From the NCBI GenBank assembly GCA_029204225.1, contig CM055109.1, positions 35,410,496-35,474,495 of the forward strand: a stretch of 64,000 bases of DNA, read 5' to 3'. The notes under the pieces are model-generated. The model ran no database searches. It was not told the origin of the DNA and was given only the letters and a program-made list of their open reading frames with translations. The DNA comes from Diphasiastrum complanatum (taxonomy: Eukaryota; Streptophyta; Lycopodiopsida; Lycopodiales; Lycopodiaceae). Positions 44,355 through 54,359 of the stretch are shown here, in pieces (positions within the stretch are counted from its first letter, which is position 1; each line of letters begins with the position of its first letter). The position numbers and the translations under genes are program-made.

Positions 44355-44725
44355 TGAAAAATGTGGTGCAACGGAAGTGGAGCAGGTGGTGATGGATCGG
44401 AAGTGCAGCAGTTCCCAACAAGAAGAGAGCTCAAGATGAATCGTAGTAACAACAATGCACAATAGAACAAAAATAGTAGTATAGACACAAAATGCACTCT
44501 GATAATAATCAAAACTGAGTACAATGCTTGAAGCTGGACGCAATCAGTCTTCAGTTTAGTTCGTTGATGATTATTATCAAAGTGCAATTTGTGTCTACAC
44601 TACTATTTTTGTTCTATTGTGCATTGTCACTTACTATGATTCATCTTGAACTCTCTTCTTGCTGGTAACTGCTGCACTTCCGATCCATCACCTCCTGCTC
44701 CACTTCCGCTACACCACGTTTTTCA
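44355..44725. repeat. inverted repeat with 157/158-bp arms and 56-bp spacer
   Basis: Left arm 44355-44511, right arm 44568-44725, spacer 44512-44567. The arms pair closely: GGATCGGAAGTGCAGCAGTT on the left meets AACTGCTGCACTTCCGATCC on the right, and CACAATAGAACAAAAATAGT meets its complement. A copia gag begins 154 bp to the right. Confidence 0.9.
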
Positions 44726-44878
44726 TCGATTTCCCACAGGTGGCTCAATAATATGCATTTCCATTGCGGATTCAGTCTTGTTTCTACCAAGGCTTCATCT
44801 TAGCAAGTGTGCAGCCAACAGTAGCTCGTTATTGTTGTCTCTACCAACGATATCACTACTACACCAGAATGGATTCTA

Positions 44879-46979
44879 CTTCTAGTTCTTCTCTGATTGA
44901 CAAGCTCGATGGAGAGAACTACCATCTCTGAAAGTTCAAGATGAAGGTCGTTCCACTAGCCAAGGAACTGTGGGACTTAGTTGATGGTACTAAAATCAAG
45001 CCATAGGCTAATGCAGCTAGAATCACCATATGGAGGCAACGAGATGGCAAGGCATTTGCCTTAATCACTCTGAATTTCAGAGACTCCTAGATCAGTCATA
45101 TCCGATCTGCACAGACTGCTAGGGATGCCTGGGAGCAGTATGCCTAGGACATCCTAGCAACACTCTATGACATCAGAGATGTCACTTCCAAACTACATTT
45201 GACGAAGAAATTCATCACTCTCAAAATGTCTAATGCAGACACTATTTCCAGCCATCTCAATACATTCAAAAACCTTATGAAGTAGATGACTGCAACAGGA
45301 TCGCACATTGAAGATTCAGATGCAGTAATGACTCTTTTATCGAGTCTCCTTGAAGCCTATGAAACATGGGTCATGGCTATTTCGACCCAGCAACAACTTA
45401 CTCTATCAAGAGACATTTCAATGTTGTTACAAGAAGAGACTTCTCTCGAAAGTATTATGATTATTGATGACTTCTCTCAGAGGACTGCAACATACTTTCT
45501 GAAGAACAAATCCGATACTCTCAAGTTCTTCATGCAGTTCAAGGCATCAGTAGAAAAATCAACCCAAAGAAAAATCAAAGCTCTACACTTTGATGGAGGG
45601 AGAACAATTATCTCCACCGATTTCAAAGACTTCTACATGACAAATGGAATTTATCTTACAAGCAGCTACTCACCTCAATTCGATGTTGTAGCTGAGAGGA
45701 AGAATCAGACACTCATTGAGAGTGCCAAGAGCACGTTGGCCCTCTTCCAAAGAAGTTCTGGGCAGAAGCTGTTACCACAACAACCTATTTACAGAATCGA
45801 TCTATATCAGAGGCCCCAAATGGCAAGACACCTTATGAGGTGTGGACAGGATCAAAGCCATCACTCATAAACTTGGATGTATTGCTTTCAGTCAAATCCC
45901 TGCTGATCTCCAAGAAAATCCGACCCAAGGTTCGAACAGTCAAAATCCGATCCAAGGTCGAAAAATTCCAAAATCTGACCCAAGGGTCGAACATCAGCAG
46001 ATCGATCTTTATTGGCTAGTCCTCAGACCACCAGACATACAAGCTCTACAACCTAGACACTCAAAAAGCATACACATGTAGAGACGTCTCCAGTTTTTCA
46101 ACCACAAGGGAAAAGCTACAACAAAATCCGACCCAAGGGTCGAACTTCCAAAATTCGATACTGAACCGAAAAATGAGTCAGAAACTCAACGGATCAAACA
46201 ACATCAAAGGATCGAATTTCAACTCAGAAGATCAAATCGATCCAGACAGCCTCCATCCCGATTCATGGATGATCCGGCCTGCTACTTTATGCAGGAACTC
46301 AACACTATTTCAGAGGCAAAGTCAACTATTGATGCTGACTAGTGCAAGACGGAAGATGAGACCAAACTTGCAGTTCAAAACAAGAATGGTTTCTATCCAA
46401 ACTCGACAAACTCAAATTTTTACTTCAAGTCTGTATCAGATCGTTCCACTATCATCACTCTTTACGTAGATGATACATTAGTTCTCAGTAACAATCTGAT
46501 TTTGATGAAGGATCTAAAATGCATGTTAGCACTTTTTCGAATCCAACCCAGCAGACTGATTTTCATCAATCAACAGAAGTTTGATCCATCAACCAATACT
46601 CTCAAAGGCTACATAGATGCAAAGGGGACAAAAGATATCGACACCAGAATATCGACTTCTGGATTTGTATTTCCATACAATCACTGCCCAATCTCTTACA
46701 GCCAAAAGCAATCCTCAGTAGCATTAACCTCCACAGAATCGGATTTTATAGCTTCCACAAATGCTGCCAAGGAGACGATTTGGCTGAGGAACATGCTTGC
46801 AAATATCGATTTTATTCAGTCACATCCAACGTTCATCTACTGCGACAACCAAAGCACAAGGGAAATTTCTTTGGTTTATTGCAGGACAAAGTTTATGGCA
46901 GCAGATTACTTCGCCATAGAGCACCATCTTAGATTTAACAATTTGTTAAATCTGAAGATCGAAAATTTTTAAGATCCAC
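44879..46979 (+). pseudogene. Ty1/copia element interior (gag, integrase piece, RT scrap, RNase H)
   Basis: Plus strand from ATG 44879. Gag: SSSLIDKLDGENYHL, KVVPLAKELWDLVDGTKIKP, LATLYDIRDVTSKLHLTKKF and TATGSHIEDSDAVMTLLSSL, with several single-base stops. At about 45450 gag joins integrase (IDDFSQRTATYFLKNKSDTL, HFDGGRTIISTDFKDFYM, YLTSSYSPQFDVVAERKNQT), so the knuckle, protease and pre-integrase are deleted. A degenerate stretch follows, then the RT block TLYVDDTLVLSNN at about 46460, and RNase H in an open frame (46502-46972): KGYIDAKGTKDIDTRISTSG, SSVALTSTESDF, ETIWLRNMLANID, FIYCDNQSTREIS. Most of the RT is missing. A purine stretch (AAAGGAGAG) follows at about 46982, then no matching LTR. 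Confidence 0.88.
45915..46145. repeat. interspersed 21-23-bp motif, four copies
   Basis: AAAATCCGACCCAAGG plus GTCGAAC or a close variant occurs at 45915, 45942, 45970 and 46123, within the degenerate pol part of the copia element. The GACCC...GGGTC core is itself palindromic. Related CGACCCTGG phrases recur at about 47220-47300. Confidence 0.75.
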
Positions 46980-47438
46980 ATTAAAGGAGAGTTTTGGAAT
47001 TCCATGCTCAAGCCCAATTCCATTAGGTGATGAGCATCCTGGAAAAATTCTTGTTGATATATATCCTTGAAAAACCAACAAAAAGAATGAAGGAAGAAGG
47101 CTCGATTTTTTGTACAGAAGATTGAAAAATTCAAGATCGAATTTTTTTGACCCAAGCCTTTTTTCGATCTGATGTCAATCCCATCAAAGAAAAAATTTTC
47201 AATCCTGGATAGGATCGGATTGAGACGGATAATATCCAGGCATCTTCGACCCTGGATCGAAGTCTAACTTTTCCGACCCTGGTTCACTATGCAATTTTTG
47301 ACCCTTTAATATAATCTGCACTGTCAACTTAGATTTTTTGATACTGTATCGACTTGAAAAATCCAAGATTTTTCGATATCCAAAAGTCAAAATTTTTTGA
47401 TACGAGATCGACTCGAAAAATCTGTAATTTTTCGAGTC

Positions 47439-47440
<2 letters not shown>
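46980..47440. other. copia 3' flank, unassigned
   Basis: After the possible polypurine tract, sequence beginning TTTTGGAATTCC should be a 3' LTR, but it matches no LTR in this window. Contains many TTTTTCGA/TCGAAAAA phrases from 47330 to 47430. Confidence 0.45.

Positions 47441-47523
<83 letters not shown>
47441..47523. repeat. (TG)n microsatellite, 83 bp
   Basis: About 41 uninterrupted TG units, the longest simple repeat in the window. The long Cys-Val open frames across it are artefacts. Confidence 0.98.
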
Positions 47524-47524
<1 letters not shown>

Positions 47525-47791
47525 GCTAAAAATTCGATACTGTCAGAACTTCGACCCGCGTCACGACGCTGACAGTCCACCTACCTCTGTATAGACATTC
47601 ACTGTAAAATGGCGGCTAACTACTGCAAGACAAATGTAGTTAATCAAGTAGATTAATGTCAACTTTCAATGTACTAATCATTTGACCTCCAATCATCAAG
47701 GAAAATCTGCTAGAGTCAGCGCTCTGATCAGGTTATCATCCTGCAGGTGTTAATGTTGTAAATAGTTAAGTTCGTTGATGATTACAACGTT

Positions 47792-48235
47792 TATCGTCTA
47801 ATCAGTTCTTGTAAACAATGTGTTTAACATTAAGTAGTGATTATAAGAAAAGACTATTCTGCATTATGAACTATAGTCAATTAGGCGGACAATGATAATT
47901 ATCTGCATACAGTATGAGTGGTACCATGATTGTGGTCGATTCGATAGTTTAAGTCCATAGTCGACAATGAGTCGATAGTCGAGGGTCGACAGTTCGAGTT
48001 GATTTGATCTACCTCAAACTCGAATACTTAGTATCGAGGTCAAATCGTGTCGTCCTTTGCTCTGTCTCAAATTTACATGTATTTTTGCAGATTGTTCGAA
48101 TATGCGTGTAAAACTGCAGACTGTCTTGAATTACAATTCGTTTTTGTAGGTTGTTATGAGAGGTGAGTATGTACAATGGATAGGAGTTTTCACACAACAA
48201 AATTAGGTAAGTAGGAGTAAGATTAAATACCAACA
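47792..48235 (-). repeat. copia 3' LTR, family C (upstream part)
   Basis: Minus strand: starts TGTTGGTATTTAATC (48235), preceded by polypurine tract AAGAGGGAG (48236-48244). Homologous to 51034-51497. The homologue of 50577-51033 is missing below 47792, so the 3' part of this LTR is lost or replaced. Confidence 0.85.
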
Positions 48236-48244
48236 CTCCCTCTT

Positions 48245-50108
48245 ATGATTATTTCTAGGAACCTGAATGAAAATTCAACATATTAACTAAGGTAGCATGC
48301 TTTTCTTTAGACAATGGTTTTATCAGTATATCAACCAACATACTATCGGTATGATAGTAAATTAATTCAACTTCCTTATTCTGAACCTTCTTTCTTAAAA
48401 AATGAAATTGAACTTCAATATGTTTAGTTCTAGAGTGAGTTTGTGGGTTCAAAGATGGTGCTATGTAGCTTAGATTGTTGTAGTATAGTGTGGTTGGACT
48501 GATTTGTTAACATTTCATATCATGAAGTAATCTTCTAAGCCAGATAATTTCGTTTGCTATAGAGGTGGCTGCTACTTTTGGACTCGGTAGAGGACAAAAA
48601 AATTCATCTCTAATTTTGACTATTCCATGAAATGGGTCCTCCTGCAAGAAAACATAAGTAGCCAGAGGTGAATTTCCTGGTATCCACATCTCCAGCCCAG
48701 TCTGAGTCTGCTGCTAAATAAGCTTTCAAGATATACAAGCCAGAATGCTAGCCTTCCTACATTAGTGATTAGAAAAATATATGTTAGCCGCCTACTTCCA
48801 GCCCATGGCCATACACCAGTTGTCTGCATTTGAGTTCGAAAAGGCTTCTACATATGGCAGGTTCATCTCGAATCATGAATGCTTGAGAGATGTATCGATC
48901 AAGCTCTTGTCTGATTTGAGCAGATCTTCGAACTACTATTGTTGATGGGTAAGTAACTCTCCTTGTTGTGTGACTAGGATATCTTTGATAGGTGTAGTAA
49001 CATTCGCATGTCGATGGTAAATAGAGTTGCTTGAACAAACACCTGAATTGGTTGCTTATGCTTGAAATCATAGAACTTGTCTTCCAAGAAGGCTACATCT
49101 CGACTAACTGAGATTCGTCTTGATTCTATGTCGCAAATTCTATAGGCTTTCTGTTGAGTCGAACATCCAACAAATATATTCTTGTAGCTAACAAGACCAA
49201 GTTTCTTTCTCAAGTCAGAGGAAATTTGCATGTAGCATAGACATCCGAACACTCGAAGATGTTTCAGACTCGTCTTGTAACAATAATAGGCTTCAAAAAA
49301 ATTCTTGCTAAGTAGCTAAGAGTTTGAGAGCATTGTTTGTGGTGCATCCAATAATGGTCGATTTTTTCTTTCGGCTATTCCATTTTGATGTGAGGTGTAG
49401 CTGGCGGTGAACTGATGATGCATACCACACGAACAAAAAAAGTCCAACATTTCATCTGACATATATTCTCTCTCACATACGGTATGTAGAGTCCTGATCT
49501 TCCGTCCAGTTTGTGTCTCAGCGAACTGTTTTGAATTCTTTGGAATAGTTAATGAACATTGTTCTGTTAAATCTAAAATAATCATCGACAAAAGTGAAAA
49601 CATAGTGCAGAGCCCAAAGAGGGTGTACTCATAGGGCCACAAAAATCACTATGAATTAATTCTAGAATGGACTTAGCTCTTGTGGCTTGTCCTTTGGAAA
49701 ATCTTGATCTAGGTTGTTTTCCTAGTAAGCACATCTTACAGACATGTTTAGTGTCGGTGGAGGCAGCATTGAAACTCATATCCTTGACCATACGATTATG
49801 ACACATGTACAAGATAGCTCAAGTGACCTAGTCATTGATGTCATAATTGTGCATTAGAATTGCTCACATTCATTGTAAGTGCATGTTCGTTACTCAAGAT
49901 ATACAAGTTCTCTTCTCTATTTACAGAGAAAATTTCATTAGAATCTTTGTCTAAGATGGTACATTGCTTTGCATTGAACAAGGCTCGATATCCTTGATTT
50001 GTAATCTTGTTGATAGACAATAGATTCTTCATTAACTTGGGTACATAAAGTACACCGGTGATTAGCTTTGAAATGTCATCTGGAAATTGAAGTAGAATCG
50101 ACCCTTGG
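48245..50108 (-). pseudogene. Ty1/copia pol (pre-integrase, integrase, RNase H; RT deleted)
   Basis: Minus strand. 50032-49841: MKNLLSINKITNQGYRALF (end of protease region). 49812-49600: pre-integrase CKMCLLGKQPRSRF and LELIHSDFCGPM. 49642-49316: integrase with TGRKIRTLHTVCEREYMSDE, where the expected catalytic Asp of the LRTD block reads Val, and TASYTSHQNGIAERKNR. 49252-48974: FGCLCYMQISSDLRKKLG and NIFVGCSTQQKAYRI. 48950-48850: SAQIRQELDRYIS linker. The RT is missing; RNase H follows with AADSDWAGDVDTRKFTSGYL, ANEIIWLRRLLHDMK and HSRTKHIEVQFHFLRKK. Gag is also missing. Flanked by family C LTRs on both sides, so this is one element with both LTRs and a gutted interior. Confidence 0.9.
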
Positions 50109-50443
50109 TGTCATGCCCACGACTAATCTCGAGTTGTTTATCTCGTTAAAGGCCAGTAGGCCTACCTCGACTCATAAGTTAATTATGATTATGAGGGGTT
50201 TGGGGCCCTCAAGTGTATATGGTCATAATTTATGGTTGGAGGTCTAAACTCATGATGGTGGATTTTTATGGGTCTATCAGTGAGTCATAGGGGAACCGGA
50301 TGACATAGCTCAGTTAGGTTGCATAGGTGTCACAGTGCACTACTAGTGGTGCATGGGCCTTGGAGGGTATAAGTATACCCATTGGGCTCTCACTAGTGTA
50401 TGCTTGATTGTGTGATTGGTAGCTACGGGCTGTTGGTATGACA
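50109..50443. mobile_element. probable solo LTR (335 bp), gypsy-like termini
   Basis: Starts TGTCATGCCC and ends GGTATGACA, giving 9-bp imperfect inverted termini that begin TG and end CA. It interrupts the copia sequence between the protease region and the 5' LTR. A TATAAGTATA phrase lies at about 50371. The five bases on each side (CTTGG, CCTCT) do not match, so no target-site duplication supports it. Confidence 0.5.
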
Positions 50444-50576
50444 CCTCTCTCTTGTGAGGGATTGATCCATAGCTTAGGGGCTAAATTCGTTTGTCTAGGT
50501 TTGGTTGGGTTGGTTTGTCCACCATCCAATTCCCTTGTGTTGCTTTGTTGTGGCTAATGTTCAAACAACTGCTAGA

Positions 50577-51497
50577 TGGTTAGATTATTCATTTACCTTG
50601 GTAGGATATCTTAAGTAAGTGTCGTTCACAACCATGAAGAGTGCGAATAAATTGGGCGTCTATGATAGCCATGCATTCTTCGATAGATATTCTACGTTAA
50701 TTCATGGAGTAAGAGCATCGGATAGATAGAGAGAGAACACTCGACACATAGATAATAATCTTCAAATTGAAGTTGCTAGAATACAACAATCAGATTACGG
50801 AAGTGAATCATGTGACCGATAAGATTCACAGCAGTGTGTGCTAAGAGTTGTAATCTGCTATGCTTCTTCAATTGATCAAAAATGCAACTGACATATAAAT
50901 CAATCTCTCTATTGTCTTAGATTGTTCTCACTCTCTCCCAATACAGTGTATTTCTAACGACCCACATTATCTGTATGATCATGCATGATATGTCTATTGA
51001 TCCTACTATGTGTCTATATATACAAGTAACAGAGTTTATCTACTAATCAGTTCTTGTAAACGATGTGTTTAACACTAAGTAGCTAGGAGAGACTAATTTG
51101 ATCAGTACATTCTGCATTATGAACAATTAGATAGACAGTGATAATTATCTGCATACAATAGCATGATCGAACAGTGTCGACAATGAGTCGATAGTCGATA
51201 GTCGATAGTCGATAGTGAGTCAATAGTCAACAATGAGTCGATGGTCGATAGTTCGAGTCAATTTGGTCTACTTCGAACTCGAATACTTATTAGTATCAGG
51301 GTCAAATCGTGTCGTCTTTTGCTCTATCTCAAATTTACATGTATTTATATAGATTGTTCGAATATGCGTGTAAAACTGTAGACTGTCTCAAATAACAATT
51401 CATTTCTACATGCCATTATGAGAGGTGAGTATGTATAGTAGATAGGAGTTCTCAGAATACAAAATTAAGTGAGTAGGAGTAAGATTAAATTCCAACA
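50577..51497 (-). repeat. copia 5' LTR, family C (921 bp)
   Basis: Minus strand: starts TGTTGGAATTTAATC (51497) and ends AATCTAACCA (50577). Its first half matches 47792-48235, its second half matches 43872-44345. CTATATAAATACATG at about 51353-51339 (minus sense) is a good TATA box, about 150 bp into the LTR. The tRNA-Met primer site expected next to 50577 is not recognisable, and a GTCGATAGTCGATAGT short tandem repeat lies at about 51180-51215. Confidence 0.8.
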
Positions 51498-51499
51498 AA

Positions 51500-52200
51500 T
51501 ACAACAAAAATAGTCAGACAATTGGTCTACTGCATCCATAGGAAATTCCTAGTAAACACTGGAAAAGTATTTTCATGGAATTTGTGATCATACTTTCTAG
51601 AACATGGAAGGGTCATGATACCTTTTGGGTAGTAATTAATAGGCTAACCAAGATGGCTTAGTTTATTCCAACAAAGTCAGAGCTTGCAAAAAAAGTTCAT
51701 CGTAAAATTGTTCAACGTGTATGGATTGCCAAATGAAATCGTTAGTGAGCAAGATTTTAGGTAAAGCTGCAAGATTTCAAGTAAAGCTGCAAGTTTTGGA
51801 AAGCAATCTTTGAAAGACTATAAACAACTATTAGTCTCTCATCTTCACATCACCCAAAATGCCATGGGCAGACTAATCTATGGAAGATGTGGTTCGTGCA
51901 TATGTTTCCTAATGACAATCAATTTTGGAAAAGCACCTCCCAATGGTTAGTTCGTGTACGATAGTGCAAAGAATTCTGCCACTATATTTAATTCATTCAT
52001 ATTGTTATATGGCTTTCAATTTTGTTCACCGATTTTTGTTGGGCTCAAAGATATCAAGGTTCAAGCTGCATCAGATTTCCTACTAGTTATGCAACAAATG
52101 TTGCAGGTGGCCGAGGAAAGGTCGCTGCCCTATTTTATCTCTACGATATAGCGACTTATAAGATTGTAAAGAAACTGAATCGGTCCATTTGTCAACTAGA
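51500..52200 (+). pseudogene. Ty3/gypsy integrase fragment
   Basis: Plus strand, beginning right at the family C LTR edge: YNKNSQTIGLLHP, SIFMEFVIILSRTWKGHDTF, WVVINRLTKMA with FIPTKSEL (normally VVVDRLTKMAHFIP; the catalytic Asp reads Asn), LPNEIVSEQDFR (normally IVSDRD.RF), FWKAIFERL, LSSSHHPKCHGQTN and FPNDNQFWKSTSQWL. This is the gypsy integrase core with two catalytic positions changed and several stops. The copia element seems to have landed in it. Confidence 0.85.
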
Positions 52201-52865
52201 CCTCCTAGGAACTATGATTTCTCATTTATTCCATGTTAGCCATTCAAATAAATGACTATGTGAAAACGATAACCTCGTTCCCAAAGGTGAATTAGTTGTA
52301 CTGGAAGATTTTAACTTCCTTTGTACCTCCTGAATCAGAAAAAGTCACAGATACTCAACATCATTAGTCAAAAATCTCTATGTTTCTAAATGATTTGGTT
52401 CGTTGAAAAGGGAAGTCAAATGATGAAAGCACCTGAGAAAAAGGAGTGGACTTGAGACTAAGATTCTTTGGTTTTCTCTTGTAGATTGAAGCGTTTATGG
52501 GAGAGATAATGTAATGTACCATAACGGTATGCCCCATAGTGATAGCCTTACAAAGGGCGAAACGTAGGTCTAAGGTTCTCGATATGTTTGTGTGCCATGT
52601 GTTATCGTAGGATGACATGTGTCACAGAATTGATTGTGCTTAATGAGGAACCCACTTGTACTATGTATATAGAGAGATAGCCCTTTGTCGTTCACTCAAT
52701 CTATTCGAGAGGTGGGTCAGATATTTGCTAGGGAGAGCTCGAGAGTGATGGCCAGAAGTATGGGACATTGGTTATTGTTGGAAGCTCAATCAAGCATGAT
52801 GGCGTCAATAACTCCAGTGCATGGGGGTGATTCTTTGGATGAGCGATGATAGTGCATTTGTCACG

Positions 52866-52963
52866 TATATTGGATGTGTGATTGACCGTATGGATATTGG
52901 CAAATCTTGGGAGTTATATTGGATGTGTGATTGACCATATGGATATTGGCAAATCTTGGGAGT
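52866..52963. repeat. 49-bp tandem duplication
   Basis: Two 49-bp units starting TATATTGGATGTGTGATTGA at 52866 and 52915 differ at essentially one base (CCGTATGG against CCATATGG), so the duplication is recent. Confidence 0.93.
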
Positions 52964-52996
52964 TGTAACAACCCAACTTGAACACAATACACTTCT

Positions 52997-53274
52997 GGTG
53001 GTAATTTTGGTTTCTAAGAGGGGCTTGAACTTGGGATCAAAGAAACTTTGGATGCCAAGCTACCCTTGGATCATCCTTTTGGTGGTAATGCTTCTTGGTT
53101 TCCAAGGGGAGGCCCAAACTTGGGACCAAAGAAACGTTGGATGCCAAGCTGAGCCAACCCCCCTTGGTCTTTTGGTGATAATGCATTTTGGTTTCCAAGG
53201 GGGGCTTGAACCTGGGACCAAAGAAACTTTTGATGCCAAGCTAACCAAGTGAGCCAGCTCTTGGATAATATTTT
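52997..53274. repeat. three tandem units of 84-101 bp
   Basis: Units start at 52997, 53081 and 53174 with GGTG(G/A)TAAT. Each contains TGGTTTC(C/T)AAG, a CTTGGGA(C/T)CAAAGAAAC-like block (third unit CCTGGGACC) and GATGCCAAGCT. A GGTGGTAATG at 53275 starts a fourth, incomplete unit. Confidence 0.88.
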
Positions 53275-54359
53275 GGTGGTAATGACAAAATTGTACTTGT
53301 ATTTCCTTCATCTCCCTTGCTAGTAGCACTCTCTTTATTGCCACTTAACGATGACATTCTTTAATTCATGTTCCTCTTTATCACTCTTGCTAATAGCACT
53401 CTCTTTATCATCAATTAATGATTGAAGCATTTTCTTCCATGTTTCTCTTCCTCTCTCTTTTGCCAACAGCACTCCCTTTATCATCATTTAGCAATTTCTT
53501 CCATGTAAGCTTCCAATACACAGAATATCGCTGAAAGTCCAATTCTATCAACATCTCCATCTTTGAGTAAGTTTAACAAGGGAAAAAGCACATCTTTTAC
53601 TTGACCACCAAGACAGGCCAATTAAGAGTAGTCTGCCAAGCTGCTGCAATAATGCAGGCTTTCAAAAACTTTATGAAATTTTTGTGTAGCAAACAAAAAT
53701 GAAAGATATGGATAACACCGGAAGTTCTAAGACCATCGAATTACACCACCATTTTAAAAACATAGTGGTTGTGTGACGTCTCACAGCACTCCAAACAGCT
53801 TTGCTCTAGATGGAGCCTTGTATGACTTGCCATAAATCTCAAGATAGTGGTATATGAAACACTAGATAATCAATAAGGCTACTTTCAGGCACGAGGGGTA
53901 AGTGAATTTCAAGAAAAGGGACACAGGGCCTTCGGCGAAGGGAAGTGCAAGTTGCTTAAAATTGAATTTAGGTAATGTGATACTTTATTTCTTTGGACAT
54001 GGGACTCTCATTTCAGGGCTAGCATATGGACTTACCCCATGTTGGAATCCATTCATGCCATAAAGGATGTCATCTAGGGGTATGTCACTCCCAATCAGAA
54101 CCTTTACGTGAACAAAGAACATGCCTGTGACCTTTGAGTATACAGAAACTACATTCCTCAACTTTTTGCAGTAAGGAAATCAGAGTCTGACAAACTTAAA
54201 TTTCCAAGTGCTTTGATCCACTTACAAGAAAAACTTTATAAGTTGCTCACATCTGGGCAACAGCGGCTATTTTGGATCACACCTCCAAACAAACATTCTA
54301 TAGTGGAGCTCATGATGCACCAGAATCCACAAACCAGAACCATAAGTGTTGATCCAAAA

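Larger units (their letters stand above)
52201..54359. other. intergenic DNA downstream of the phosphatase gene
   Basis: Includes two tandem arrays (52866-52963 and 52997-53274) and the probable 3' UTR of the phosphatase gene. A minus-strand AATAAA lies at 53989-53984, about 370 bp after the stop, a plausible polyadenylation signal. Otherwise nothing recognised. Confidence 0.5.

Noticed and set aside
46980-47440. 3' LTR of the 44879-46979 copia element
   Set aside because: A purine-rich stretch precedes it, but no matching 5' LTR exists left of 44879 and no TG...CA termini can be set.
47354-47594. Cys-Val repeat open frames
   Set aside because: They are the TG microsatellite read in frame; no flanking coding evidence.
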